Assembly (NCBI GenBank): GCA_900766045.1
Contig: CAAFTW010000048.1
Location: 1-56,460, forward strand
DNA length: 56,460 nucleotides
Source of the DNA: Clostridia bacterium
Lineage (GTDB): Bacteria > Bacillota > Clostridia > Peptostreptococcales > Anaerovoracaceae
Direction: 5' to 3'
The notes beneath the pieces are model-generated. The model was not told the DNA's origin. It saw nothing but the letters and a program-made list of their open reading frames with translations, and made no database searches. The position numbers were made by a program, and so were the translations under genes. This document shows positions 33,483-42,564 of the stretch, piece by piece. Each line of letters starts with the position of its first letter. The stretch's first letter is position 1.

Positions 33483-34232
33483 TTTTCCTATTACCAGATT
33501 CCATGGGTGTCAAATATCTCGAGACATATGGAAATTTTCTCCCATCTTTTTCTCTAAAATTCCCCCGGCATTTCTCACAGCACAGATAAGCCTCTAATCA
33601 CAGAAATTCCTTGGTAAAAATCAAGAAAAACGATATCCTGTACCAACGCGGAAAATATTTTGGTAAAATTGAATAATAATCATGATTCATCCCAACAAAT
33701 TGTACAATTTTTAGCACGTGCCAAATGTCTGCTTTTCGAAACCTGTAATTATAAAATTTCGCGTATACATATACACCATTACATACATCTGGCTCGCATA
33801 AAATATAACATGACGAACGATTTTTCAGAATAAATTGCAAAGTGTTTGGGCAAAAGCCCTCCAAATTACGCATTTTTACCAACATACATCCCGACCAGTA
33901 AAGTAAGTTTTAGGTAAGAAACATCAATTTTGCCCAATTATACCAAATGACACCGCACATTTGGTATGATCGACGATTATTCAGCGATTTTCCCAACTCT
34001 CTGCCCGTATGAAATCCAAAATCACCGGAAATCCTACCCGTGACTCCTGCATAAATGATGAATAGACAAACTTAGAAAGGAATACCCAGGAATCCCCTGC
34101 TTTCCTGCTGCCTGCTGCCTGCTGCCTGCTTCCGGTATGTTCTAACGGCCTGCTGACCATAACCCGCACACCGCTGAAGCCGCGGACGGATTCCGGGATT
34201 CATTTTATTGTCTGCCTGTAAGCGGATGAGAA
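33483..34232. other. Gene-poor, AT-rich stretch with TTGGTA motifs
   Basis: No convincing gene. From about 33500 to 33980 the sequence is clearly more AT-rich than its surroundings. It carries several copies of a (T)TTGGTA motif in both orientations, two forming a perfect 9-bp inverted repeat at 33941-33966. A 95-codon frame at 33598-33885 lacks a ribosome site. It is possibly foreign or decayed DNA. Confidence 0.55.
34104..34130. repeat. Tandem 7-bp repeat (CCTGCTG, nearly four copies)
   Basis: Three full copies and most of a fourth of CCTGCTG in direct succession, outside any gene. A short microsatellite. Confidence 0.85.
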
Positions 34233-34280
34233 AAACCGCCGCGCGGGCTCTATGCTTCTAACCATTCCGCGCGGCGGTTT
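34233..34280 (-). terminator. Terminator of the methionine synthesis operon
   Basis: Perfect 14-bp arms aaaccgccgcgcgg/ccgcgcggcggttt, with TTTTT finishing the distal arm on the minus strand. It lies 10 bp past the last gene of the operon. Confidence 0.8.
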
Positions 34281-34289
34281 CTTCAATCT

Positions 34290-36050
34290 CTATCCTCTGA
34301 TATTCGCGATAATTTCCTTCATCAGCCCCACTCTCCCGAACGGCGTAATCAGGTACCAGCCGTCTGTGTAAGGCGCGATTTTCTCCGCAATCTCTGTGGA
34401 AAGGGAAACGGCCAGGTCTGCGGCCTCGGTTTTCGACAGGCCGTGATATTTCTCGATAATCTCCGGCGCCACGTTAATGCCGCTGATTTCTGCGTCCATG
34501 AAGCGGGCGTTCCGCTCGCTGACGATCGGGATGATGCCGCCGAGGATATAGCCGCCGTTCAGCTCTTTTCTGGCAAGTTTCAAATTTTCCAGAGCCTGTT
34601 CACTCAGCACTGGCTGGGTCAGAAAGCCCGCCATTCCCCGCTGCAGCTTTTCCTGGGCCCGGCTCAGCTCCACATCAAAATTTCTGGCGTTCAGGTTCAG
34701 TGCGCCGAATACATGAAAAGGCGCTGGCAGTTCGGTTTTTCCCAAGCCCTGAATAAACGACGCCATCTTTCTGGAGTTGAACTGGAACACGCTCTTCACT
34801 TCATCACGCTCTGCCGTCGGAATCGGATCTCCGGTCACGACCAGCACATTTCTCACGCCGACCGCGCTCAGTCCCAGCAGAAGTCCCTTGGTGGCGTTCA
34901 GATTGCGGTCCCGGCAGGTCATGTGCGGCAGCGCCTCCATGCCCAGATCCGACTTGATTTTGCAGGCCAGAAGGGAGGAATCCATCCGGGCTCTGGCCAC
35001 CGGGCAGTCGGCAATCGTCACGATGTCCGTCCCCGCGACACCCAGCTGGGCGGCTCCGGCCATGTATTTCAGCAGATTGGTGTCCGCCGGCGGATCCAGC
35101 TCTACCGCGATGACCTTCTCCCCGCGCTTCAGCTTTCTCCAGAACAGACTGTCATCTGGATCCTGCTTCTTTTCCCTTGCCGCTTTGTGTCTTGTCTGAG
35201 GCGTGAATCCGCCTGCCTCAAGGGATTTCCGGACTGCCTCGATATGCCGCGGTGTCGTTCCGCAGCAGCCGCCCAGAATCTTCACCCCATCCGCCGCCAG
35301 CTGCGCCATGCCGTCGCCGAAATACACCGGATCACTGTCGTAGAAGGTCCGGTTATCGATAACCGTCGGATATCCGGCATTTGGCATGATGGACAAAGGC
35401 AGATCCGGCAAGGTCATATCCGAAAGCAGCTTCGTCATCTGACGGACGCCGACCACGCAGTTCATGCCGACCGCGTCAAACAGCCCGCTCTCTGCAGCCT
35501 CCCGGATCAGGTCATTTCCGAACTGTCCGTCTCTGGTATATCCTTCCGGAAGCACCGCAAAGGACACCATAATGAAAGGATCGGAAACATGGCGGCGGAT
35601 GTATCCGGCCGCTTCTTCCACACCGTCCAGGGACGGGAGGGTCTCAAACAAAAAGTTTTCCGCGCCCATGTCTATAAACTGATCGGCGGTCCAGCGGTAT
35701 TCTGCCGCTGCTTCTTCCGGAGACCGCCCTGTCACCGGACCAAAATCCGCGAAAACTTCTGCCTGGAAGGGCTCTGCGGCTTTCACCGCCAGATTCCAGG
35801 AAGCATGAAGGATTTTCCTGCAGCTGTCTTCATCGTACATGGTGCGGTTTGCTGCAAAGGTGTTGGTTTTAATGGCGCGGGCGCCGGCTTCCAGATATTC
35901 CCTGTGAATCGCAGAGACCAGCATCGGCTTATCGACAGAAGCCAGCTCACAGCCCTGCCCCGAAGTGTGCTCTTTTGAGGAAATATAGGTTCCCATGCCG
36001 CCGTCAAACAGCAGAGTTCCGTTTTTCAGTAATTCTTTTACACGGTTCAT
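34290..36050 (-). CDS. Bifunctional homocysteine S-methyltransferase / methylenetetrahydrofolate reductase
   Basis: A 586-residue fusion of the kind represented by B. subtilis YitJ. Residues 1-290 form a homocysteine methyltransferase domain, with LLFDGGMGTY, the first zinc cysteine in GMNCVVG and the pair in GGCCGTTP. Residues about 310-586 form a MetF-type barrel (VIAVELDPP, TGDPIP, GGIIPIVS) that reduces methylene-THF to methyl-THF using FAD. It follows metH by 27 bp with AAAGGAGAG before the ATG. It would supply methyl-THF to MetH; what its own homocysteine domain does beside MetH is unclear. Confidence 0.92.
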   Translation of the reverse strand: MNRVKELLKNGTLLFDGGMGTYISSKEHTSGQGCELASVDKPMLVSAIHREYLEAGARAIKTNTFAANRTMYDEDSCRKILHASWNLAVKAAEPFQAEVFADFGPVTGRSPEEAAAEYRWTADQFIDMGAENFLFETLPSLDGVEEAAGYIRRHVSDPFIMVSFAVLPEGYTRDGQFGNDLIREAAESGLFDAVGMNCVVGVRQMTKLLSDMTLPDLPLSIMPNAGYPTVIDNRTFYDSDPVYFGDGMAQLAADGVKILGGCCGTTPRHIEAVRKSLEAGGFTPQTRHKAAREKKQDPDDSLFWRKLKRGEKVIAVELDPPADTNLLKYMAGAAQLGVAGTDIVTIADCPVARARMDSSLLACKIKSDLGMEALPHMTCRDRNLNATKGLLLGLSAVGVRNVLVVTGDPIPTAERDEVKSVFQFNSRKMASFIQGLGKTELPAPFHVFGALNLNARNFDVELSRAQEKLQRGMAGFLTQPVLSEQALENLKLARKELNGGYILGGIIPIVSERNARFMDAEISGINVAPEIIEKYHGLSKTEAADLAVSLSTEIAEKIAPYTDGWYLITPFGRVGLMKEIIANIRG

Positions 36051-36077
36051 ATAAACTCTCCTTTTCCTCTGTTTTCA

Positions 36078-38513
36078 TCATCCGAGGACTTCTTTAGCCG
36101 CGTCAGCGGATGCTTTGGCGTCGCGGACGTAGTAATCGGCGCCCATTTCATCGGCATATTCCTGGGTCATGACGGCACCTCCCACCATGATTTTACACGG
36201 GTGGCCGGAGGCATGCAGAGCGTCTACCGTTTTTCTCATGGAAACGACGGTGGTTGTCATCAGAGCAGACAGGCCGATCAGATGGACATCCTGCTCGATG
36301 GCGGTGTCAACGACTTTCTGAACCGGAACGTCACGGCCCAGGTCGATGACCTGATATCCGTAGTTTTCCAGAACGACTTTCACGATATTCTTTCCAATAT
36401 CGTGGATATCTCCTTCCACTGTCGCCACGATGATTTTTCCCTTGCTGACTGAATTTCCCGTTCCGGCAATTTTCGACTTGATGTAGTCCAGTCCCGCGCA
36501 GGCGGCGTCGGCTGCGTTAATCAGCTGCGGCAGGAAAAGGATCTGCTTCTCGTACTGGTCGCCGACGATGTCCAGGGCCGGAATGATCATCTGGTTGATG
36601 ATGTCCATGCCTTCCATGGTTTTCATCAGCTCGATCGTGATGTCCCTGGTTTCCCTCTTCATTCCCTTGAGAATGGCCCGTTCGATTCTGGCTTTTGGCG
36701 ACTGGTCGGCATCGGATGGTCCTGAAGAAGTGCTGCCGGACGGCGCCGCTGTTCCTGCTGCGGAAGGGGATGCTTTGGAAGCTGATTTTTCCATTTCCTT
36801 CTTTCTTTCCGGATCGGACATGCGTTCGATATAAGCCATGCAGTTTTCATCCTGCCCGGACAATGCGCGGAAGGAAGCGACAGCATCCATAATGGCGCGG
36901 CTGTTCGGATTGATAATCGGAAAATCCAGACCACAGTACATGGCCTGGGTCAGAAAGCTCTCTGTCACGTGCGTTCTTTCCGGAAGGCCGAAGGAAATGT
37001 TGCTGACTCCCAGAGCCGTGTGAAGTCCGAGCTCCTGTGTAACGCGGCGGACACCATCCAGGGTTGCTATGGCCTGGCTTTGCTGCGCAGAAACAGTCAG
37101 AGTCAGACAGTCGATGATCAGATCCTCTTTTGGAATTCCGTATTCACCGCAGGCCTTCTGAATATTTTCCGCGATCCGCACACGGTCGTCGGAAGTCTGT
37201 GGAAGGCCGGACTTATCCATGGTCAGTCCGATAACCGCCGCACCGTATTTCTTTACAATTGGAAGAATGGCCGCCTGCTTTTCCGGCTCTCCGTTTACGG
37301 AATTGACGATGGCGCGGCCATTGACGGCCCTGAGGCCGGCTTCTACGGCCTCCGGCTCGGGAGAATCGATCTGAAGCGGAATGGAAACAACGCTCTGCAC
37401 GGCTTCCACGACTTCCTTCATCAGTTCTGCCTCATCCAGTCCCGGGACGCCGACGTTGACATCCAGAATTTCTGCTCCGGCATCCTGCTCGGCAATCGCG
37501 GTCTCCATGATATAGTCCAGGTCATGATCTTTCAGAGCCTGCTGAAAACGCTTTTTTCCGGTCGGATTAATTCTCTCTCCGACGACGTGGACATTTCCAT
37601 TGCACTCTGCCATATACCCTGCCGAGCAGATGCCTCTTCTGCCTGCCCGCTGTGTCCGGCGCTCCTCTTCAGAAGGCCTTTCTGCTCCGCGGAAAGCCTC
37701 TGCAAGCCTTTCGATAAACTCCGGTGTTGTTCCGCAGCAGCCCCCCACGGCACTGACCTGAAGCTCCTGATATTTACTCATCTGCTCTGCAAACTCAGCC
37801 GCGGCGATGGCATATTCACCTGTTTTCGGATCAGGAAGTCCTGCGTTCGGCTTAACAATCAGCGGAAGATCTGTCCAGTCACGCATTTCTTTAATCAGAG
37901 GATAAATTTCCTCCGGTCCCAGGGAACAGTTGATGCCGATGGCATCTGCGCCAAGGGAAGTCAGCGTCTGCGCCGCGCAGGACACGGAGGCCCCCAGAAA
38001 GGTTCTTCCGTTATCTTCAAAAGTCATCGTCACCCAGACCGGGAGATCGGTGTTTTCCTTAATCGCGAGAAGAGCCGCCTTTGCCTCATACAGATCCGTC
38101 AGGGTCTCGACAACGGCCAGGTCTGCCCCGGCCTTTTCTCCTGCCTCTGCCTCTTCTTTAAAAATATCATAGGCCTCTTCAAAACGCAGCGTCCCAAGGG
38201 GAGACAGAAGCTCTCCGATCGGTCCGATATCCAGTGCGGTTTTCGCGCGGCCTGCCGCCGTGGCTTTTGCGATTTTTACATTTTCTGTAATTACTTTCTC
38301 AGCGGAATGGCCCGTTCCCTCCAGCTTTCTCCGGTTGGCACCGAAAGTGCAGGCATAAATCACCTGACTTCCCGCGTCAATATAGTTCTGATGAATGGAA
38401 CGGAGGACTTCAGGATGCTGCATGGCGAAAACTTCCGGATTTTCTCCGGTTTTCAGCCCTCTCTGCTGCAGCTCCGTTCCCATGGCTCCATCCAGAATGA
38501 TTACCTTACTCAT
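36078..38513 (-). CDS. metH: Cobalamin-dependent methionine synthase (no activation domain)
   Basis: Transfers the methyl group from methyl-THF to homocysteine through bound cobalamin. The 811 residues contain the homocysteine domain (ILDGAMGTELQ, GGCCGTTP), the pterin-binding domain (VVGERINPTGKKRF, ILDVNVG), a Ser/Ala/Pro-rich linker near residue 595, the cobalamin cap helices (LPQLINAADAA) and the B12-binding Rossmann domain with D702-x-H704-x2-G707. The C-terminal SAM-dependent reactivation domain of long MetH is missing and is supplied by the separate gene at 38620-39318. Confidence 0.95.
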   Translation of the reverse strand: MSKVIILDGAMGTELQQRGLKTGENPEVFAMQHPEVLRSIHQNYIDAGSQVIYACTFGANRRKLEGTGHSAEKVITENVKIAKATAAGRAKTALDIGPIGELLSPLGTLRFEEAYDIFKEEAEAGEKAGADLAVVETLTDLYEAKAALLAIKENTDLPVWVTMTFEDNGRTFLGASVSCAAQTLTSLGADAIGINCSLGPEEIYPLIKEMRDWTDLPLIVKPNAGLPDPKTGEYAIAAAEFAEQMSKYQELQVSAVGGCCGTTPEFIERLAEAFRGAERPSEEERRTQRAGRRGICSAGYMAECNGNVHVVGERINPTGKKRFQQALKDHDLDYIMETAIAEQDAGAEILDVNVGVPGLDEAELMKEVVEAVQSVVSIPLQIDSPEPEAVEAGLRAVNGRAIVNSVNGEPEKQAAILPIVKKYGAAVIGLTMDKSGLPQTSDDRVRIAENIQKACGEYGIPKEDLIIDCLTLTVSAQQSQAIATLDGVRRVTQELGLHTALGVSNISFGLPERTHVTESFLTQAMYCGLDFPIINPNSRAIMDAVASFRALSGQDENCMAYIERMSDPERKKEMEKSASKASPSAAGTAAPSGSTSSGPSDADQSPKARIERAILKGMKRETRDITIELMKTMEGMDIINQMIIPALDIVGDQYEKQILFLPQLINAADAACAGLDYIKSKIAGTGNSVSKGKIIVATVEGDIHDIGKNIVKVVLENYGYQVIDLGRDVPVQKVVDTAIEQDVHLIGLSALMTTTVVSMRKTVDALHASGHPCKIMVGGAVMTQEYADEMGADYYVRDAKASADAAKEVLG

Positions 38514-38619
38514 TGCTGATCTTCTCTCTTTCCCTTATCGGTCTATCCTATTTCCGGCCCCTGCGGGCCTTCCTTTTACCTTCTGATACAAGACTGCTCT
38601 TTCCGATTCTTACAGACTC

Positions 38620-39318
38620 TTACAGCGGTTCCCCCGTGCAGGTCACGCCTTTTGCCCTGAATCTGCAGTTTCTGAACATCGGACAGTTCTCACAGCCCTT
38701 TCCTCTCAGTTTCAATGGATGATCAGAAATCCCCATGATGGCCATGACGGATTTTCTCGGGATCATCAGATGGGTCGGACTCTGGGTGACACCGATGCGT
38801 TTTTCCACATTCAGGATGGAGCAGAAATCCGGATTCTCCGAAAATGGGAGGTCTCCATAGCCAGGACTGTAGCGGTCAGACAGGAAAAAACCTTGTTCTT
38901 CAACTTTTGTCCTCAGATCCTGCTCAAAATTATTACAGACGTTCTCTATGGCGGTGCTGGCGCAGGCATCCATGATCAGTGCGTCGGACATACTCTTTAC
39001 TTCATAGCGCATGAGCAGCCGCTCCACCATGGCACCGATGGTCGCACCCAGCAGAACGGCTTCCTGGCAGTTATCCAGCAGGTAAGCCATGTCATTTCCC
39101 GCAAGGGTCAGCCCTTCCACATGACGCCTGCCGCCGCTTCCTTCAACCGGAAGGCGTTTCCAGACGATTCTCGGCATGGACTCGCGCGTCACCTCTGCGA
39201 TGCATTTTCTGATCTGGCTCTGCAGGGCATCATCAATTTCCTGCCCGCGATAGCCCAGATACTTCAGAATTTCATTTTCATTCAGATCGGTAAGTCTTGC
39301 CGAAATCATATCTGTCAC
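38620..39318 (-). CDS. Methionine synthase reactivation-domain protein
   Basis: A 232-residue free-standing version of the MetH activation domain, which uses SAM and an electron donor to rescue oxidised cobalamin. Recognisable segments are RYSPGYGDLPFS (SAM binding), GVTQSPTHLMIPRKSVMAIMG and a cysteine cluster near the C-terminus (CENCPMFRNC). It lies just upstream of metH, with AGAGGTG before the ATG, and so completes the split enzyme. Such split MetH systems are known in Firmicutes. Confidence 0.88.
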   Translation of the reverse strand: MTDMISARLTDLNENEILKYLGYRGQEIDDALQSQIRKCIAEVTRESMPRIVWKRLPVEGSGGRRHVEGLTLAGNDMAYLLDNCQEAVLLGATIGAMVERLLMRYEVKSMSDALIMDACASTAIENVCNNFEQDLRTKVEEQGFFLSDRYSPGYGDLPFSENPDFCSILNVEKRIGVTQSPTHLMIPRKSVMAIMGISDHPLKLRGKGCENCPMFRNCRFRAKGVTCTGEPL

Positions 39319-39344
39319 CTCTTTTTATTCTCAAACGTACTGCC

Positions 39345-39350
39345 ATTATA
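39345..39350 (-). promoter_or_regulatory. -10 element upstream of the methionine operon
   Basis: A perfect TATAAT on the minus strand, 27 bp upstream of the reactivation-protein ATG. The matching -35 falls inside the hydrogenase terminator and is weak. No SAM riboswitch or T-box can be fitted in the short gap. Confidence 0.4.
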
Positions 39351-39359
39351 CCAAAAGAA

Positions 39360-39404
39360 AAGGACTTTCGCAGTGATTTTTGTGATACCACTGCAAAAGT
39401 CCTT
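39360..39404 (-). terminator. Intrinsic terminator of the hydrogenase gene
   Basis: Sixteen-base arms (39360-39375, 39389-39404) with one mismatched position are followed on the minus strand by TTTCTTTTGG. It lies past the hydrogenase and the possible 25-codon ORF. Confidence 0.7.
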
Positions 39405-39411
39405 CGGTATT

Positions 39412-39489
39412 TTATTTCATATAAACAATCGCATAACTGAGCATCTGACCGTCTGCGGTCAGGCAGCCAGATTCAGCATGAACGATCAT
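39412..39489 (-). CDS. Possible 25-aa ORF coupled to the hydrogenase gene
   Basis: ATG begins 4 nt after the hydrogenase stop codon (TAGGAAAATG), and the frame runs 25 codons to TAA just before the terminator. AGGACTAGGA offers a weak ribosome site. The peptide starts MIVHAESGCL. No known family. It is listed because of its tight coupling, but it may be chance. Confidence 0.25.
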   Translation of the reverse strand: MIVHAESGCLTADGQMLSYAIVYMK

Positions 39490-39493
39490 TTTC

Positions 39494-40999
39494 CTAGTCC
39501 TGCAGCTGCTCGTCAGCTTCCTCCTCTTTTGCCAGAGGATCGTAAAGCGGCTGCTCTCTGTGACGGGAGAATCCGGACAGATCGAATTTCTCCAGGTTCT
39601 CGACGATGGAACGTGTGTCCGCTTTATCCAGGATCTCCTTACGTGTGTGGAGTGCCTTCGGGCTGTCGTCACGGCTGCTCGGACCGTGGAAGCATCCGCC
39701 TTCACAGCACATGCCTTCGATAAACTCTTCCGGCAGCTTTCCGCGCTCAGCCAGCAGCAGAGTTTTCTTCAGCTCTGCGCCGCCGCTGACTCTGGCAACT
39801 TTCAGGTCGCTGTTCTTTCCGGTTTCTTTCAGGTACTCCAGGCAGGATCCGGAAACTCCGCCGGATGTCGCATACTTCTTTCCGTATACACTGGACTCCT
39901 GATACTCGGTCTCAACCGGCTCCAGCTTGACGTCCCTGGCTCTCATGATCGCTTCGATCTCACTGTAGATCAGGGCGTAATCCGCATTTCCCTCGATCTG
40001 CTGGTCAACGATCTCGGACTTCTTGGCTACGCAAGGTCCGATGAAGACAACGACACATCCCGGATGACGGGCCTTCAGGTAACGGGAAATCTCGCACATC
40101 GGGCTGACCGCTGTGGAAACGATATCCCTCAGCTTCGGGTAGTGACGGACGATCATATTGACGAATCCCGGGCAGCAGGATGTGGTTCTCATTTCGCCCT
40201 TTTCAGCAGCTTCTGCCCACTCATCTGCCTCTGCAGAAGTAGTCAGGTCAGCACCCAGACCGACTTCGATGAAGTCTGTGAATCCCACTTCCTTCATGGC
40301 CTTCTTCCAGGATGCCATGTTGATGCCCTTGCCGAACTGTCCTTCTGTGGCAGGAGCGGCAACTGCGTAAACTTCCTTATCGGACTTGATCGCCTCGATA
40401 ACCGGAACGATGGAATCCTTGCTTCCGATTGCGGCGAACGGGCAGTGGTGGATGCACTGACCGCAGCGGATGCACTTTTCCTCGTCGATGACAGAAAGTC
40501 CGTTCTCATCATAAGTCAGGGCGTTTACCGGGCAGCTTGCCTTGCACGGACGCTTTAAATGTACGATGGCGTTGTACGGACATGATCTCGCGCACATGCC
40601 GCACTCTTTACACTTATTTGGATCAATGACTGAACGCTCTTTTCCAGGATGAATCGCGTCGAAACGACAGCTCTTTACACAGGACTTGCCGACACAGTTC
40701 TGGCAGTTGTCTGTAACAACGTAGCTGGAAATCGGGCAATCCGCGCATGCTGCCTCGATAACCTGAATGACATTTCCGTTATCCTCCGGACCCGGCGCCT
40801 TGCCCAGGGCCAGACGAACTCTGCCTCTTACGATTTCTCTTTCCTTATACACGCAGCATCTCCAGTGAGGGATTGTACCCGGGATGATCTTCTGCGGAAT
40901 AAACTCCGCCTTCTCCTCGAGCTCCCCCGCAAAGGCGAGTTTGGCAACCTCATACATGACGTCACGCTTCAGGTCCAAAATACTCTCATCTGCACGCAT
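39494..40999 (-). CDS. Monomeric [FeFe] hydrogenase, group B-like
   Basis: A 501-residue iron hydrogenase. The N-terminal half has two 4Fe-4S sets (C130, 133, 136, 140 and C176, 179, 182, 186) plus further cysteines (DNCQNCVGKSC). The H-cluster domain keeps all three signature loops: TSCCPGFV (273-280), GPCVAKKSE (321-329) and GMCCEGGCFHG (429-439). The variant residues (PGF rather than PMW, Pro before Cys in loop 2) fit group B, the clade of C. pasteurianum CpIII. It is expected to make or sense H2 with ferredoxin. There are no maturation genes (hydEFG) nearby. Confidence 0.9.
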   Translation of the reverse strand: MRADESILDLKRDVMYEVAKLAFAGELEEKAEFIPQKIIPGTIPHWRCCVYKEREIVRGRVRLALGKAPGPEDNGNVIQVIEAACADCPISSYVVTDNCQNCVGKSCVKSCRFDAIHPGKERSVIDPNKCKECGMCARSCPYNAIVHLKRPCKASCPVNALTYDENGLSVIDEEKCIRCGQCIHHCPFAAIGSKDSIVPVIEAIKSDKEVYAVAAPATEGQFGKGINMASWKKAMKEVGFTDFIEVGLGADLTTSAEADEWAEAAEKGEMRTTSCCPGFVNMIVRHYPKLRDIVSTAVSPMCEISRYLKARHPGCVVVFIGPCVAKKSEIVDQQIEGNADYALIYSEIEAIMRARDVKLEPVETEYQESSVYGKKYATSGGVSGSCLEYLKETGKNSDLKVARVSGGAELKKTLLLAERGKLPEEFIEGMCCEGGCFHGPSSRDDSPKALHTRKEILDKADTRSIVENLEKFDLSGFSRHREQPLYDPLAKEEEADEQLQD

Positions 41000-41074
41000 T
41001 ATTTTCCTCCATATCTTAATCTGGTATACAGTATCCGACTTAACTCTTTCTTCATCCTATCAACCTTCGATTGG

Positions 41075-41103
41075 AATGTACAGTGAAATAAGAGTTTATT
41101 CAA
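41075..41103 (-). promoter_or_regulatory. Candidate promoter of the hydrogenase gene
   Basis: TTGAAT (41098-41103) and TACATT (41075-41080) with a 17-bp spacer on the minus strand, about 75 bp upstream of the ATG. Confidence 0.5.
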
Positions 41104-41259
41104 GTACTTTTTTTGAACCACCGTAATTTTATGCAAGCACACAAGAAAAGACAGATTTTCTATAGATTGACAACAAATTATCATGTCATCTCACTATAAA
41201 TAACCCGTCTTTCTGGCATTGATGTATTGAATTATTCTGTATACAGTGATTCAGAAATT

Positions 41260-42564
41260 CTATCCGATATCTTTTCCGCTGATGCTGCTTCCTGCCATCC
41301 ATCCGGTAGACCAGGCGATCTGAAGGTTATAGCCGCCCGTTTCCGCATCCAGATCCAGAATTTCACCGGCAAACTTCAGGCCCGCACATTTCTTCGATGC
41401 CATCGTCTTCTGGTCGATCTCCTTCGTCCGGATTCCTCCCTGGGTGATCACCGCATCCCGAAATCCCTGCGTCCCGGAAATGGTCAGCTCCAGATTATGG
41501 AGATTCTCAATCAGCCGGCCGCGCTCCTTTTTCTTCAGCACCCCGGATTCTTCATCGGGATCAATCCCGCTCTTTTCAAGCAGAACCCTTACTCCGGCCT
41601 GTGGAATTCCGCTGAACTTCACATTCTTCATCTTCCGGTGAGACTGCTTCTTCTGTTCCTCCAGCAGATACGCTTCCGTCTCCTCCCGGCTCTCCTCCGG
41701 CAGCAGGTCCAGAATCAGGCGCGCGCCCTCCGGACTTTTCCCTTTCAGTGCAGACAAAAAATGACTGGACAAGTTTAAAACGGCAGGGCCGCTCAGACCG
41801 TAATGCGTCACCATTACCGGGCCTCTCCCCTCAGCCAGTTTCTTTTTGCCGCTTCTGACCTGAAGATGAATGTCAGGCAGACTGATTCCCTGAAGTTCCT
41901 GCAGGTCTTCCTGTATATTCAGCGGAACCAGCGCCGGTCTGCATGGGTTGATTTTATGTCCGCAGGATCCTGCCATGCGGTAGCCGTCGCCGTCTGAGCC
42001 AAGTACCGGCGCCGCGAGGCCTCCGGTCGTGACGATCACCCAGTCCGCGCGAAGTTCTTCCCCGGATTCTGTCCTTACTCCGCTGCAGCGAAGTGATGCA
42101 TCGTGTTTATTTCCCAGGCCCTCCGGCTCGTCTTCGAGAATAAGGGCTTCAGCCCGGCAGGAGCAGCGGATATCCACGGAACAGCTCTTTAGAAGTCTGA
42201 TCAACGCTTCTCTTACGTCCTCCGCGCGTCCTGAGACAGGGAAAATTCTGCCATTATCTTCTACCCGGGTCTTCAGGGCCGCGCTCCTCAGCAGTTCCAG
42301 CAGATCCCGGTTCGAAAATGCCTGAAATGCGGAATACAGGAATCTCGGGTTGGACACCACATGGGCACGAATTTCTTCCATGTCCCGGCTGTTGGTCAGG
42401 TTGCAGCGGCCGTTTCCTGTAATTAGAAGTTTTTTCCCCAGACAGGAATTTCTTTCTAACAGCAAAACACGGCAGCCGGTCCGGCCGGCGGCAATTGCCG
42501 CCGTCATGCCTGCCGGGCCGCCGCCCACAACAATTACGGATGGTTTCTCTTTAATATTCTTCAT
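41260..42564 (-). CDS. HI0933/BaiN-type FAD-dependent oxidoreductase
   Basis: A 434-residue flavoprotein. The N-terminal dinucleotide motif VIVVGGGPAGMTAAIAAG binds FAD. Family hallmarks are GKKLLITGNGRCNLTN, THYGLSGPAVLNLS, TQGGI near the C-terminus, and the final GYNLQIAWSTGWMAGSS. Close relatives are annotated as BaiN or simply NAD(P)/FAD oxidoreductase; physiological substrates are mostly unknown. Its start overlaps the pheA end by 14 nt, so it is translationally coupled to the aromatic operon, though no aromatic-pathway role is established. Confidence 0.88.
   Translation of the reverse strand: MKNIKEKPSVIVVGGGPAGMTAAIAAGRTGCRVLLLERNSCLGKKLLITGNGRCNLTNSRDMEEIRAHVVSNPRFLYSAFQAFSNRDLLELLRSAALKTRVEDNGRIFPVSGRAEDVREALIRLLKSCSVDIRCSCRAEALILEDEPEGLGNKHDASLRCSGVRTESGEELRADWVIVTTGGLAAPVLGSDGDGYRMAGSCGHKINPCRPALVPLNIQEDLQELQGISLPDIHLQVRSGKKKLAEGRGPVMVTHYGLSGPAVLNLSSHFLSALKGKSPEGARLILDLLPEESREETEAYLLEEQKKQSHRKMKNVKFSGIPQAGVRVLLEKSGIDPDEESGVLKKKERGRLIENLHNLELTISGTQGFRDAVITQGGIRTKEIDQKTMASKKCAGLKFAGEILDLDAETGGYNLQIAWSTGWMAGSSISGKDIG

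Noticed and set aside
33598..33885. 95-codon minus frame in the AT-rich island
   Set aside because: No Shine-Dalgarno, odd composition rich in aromatic residues and cysteine, and located in DNA that shows other signs of decay.
34104..34130. CRISPR-like repeat
   Set aside because: The 7-bp units are directly adjacent with no spacers; it is a simple microsatellite. No CRISPR array was seen anywhere in the window.
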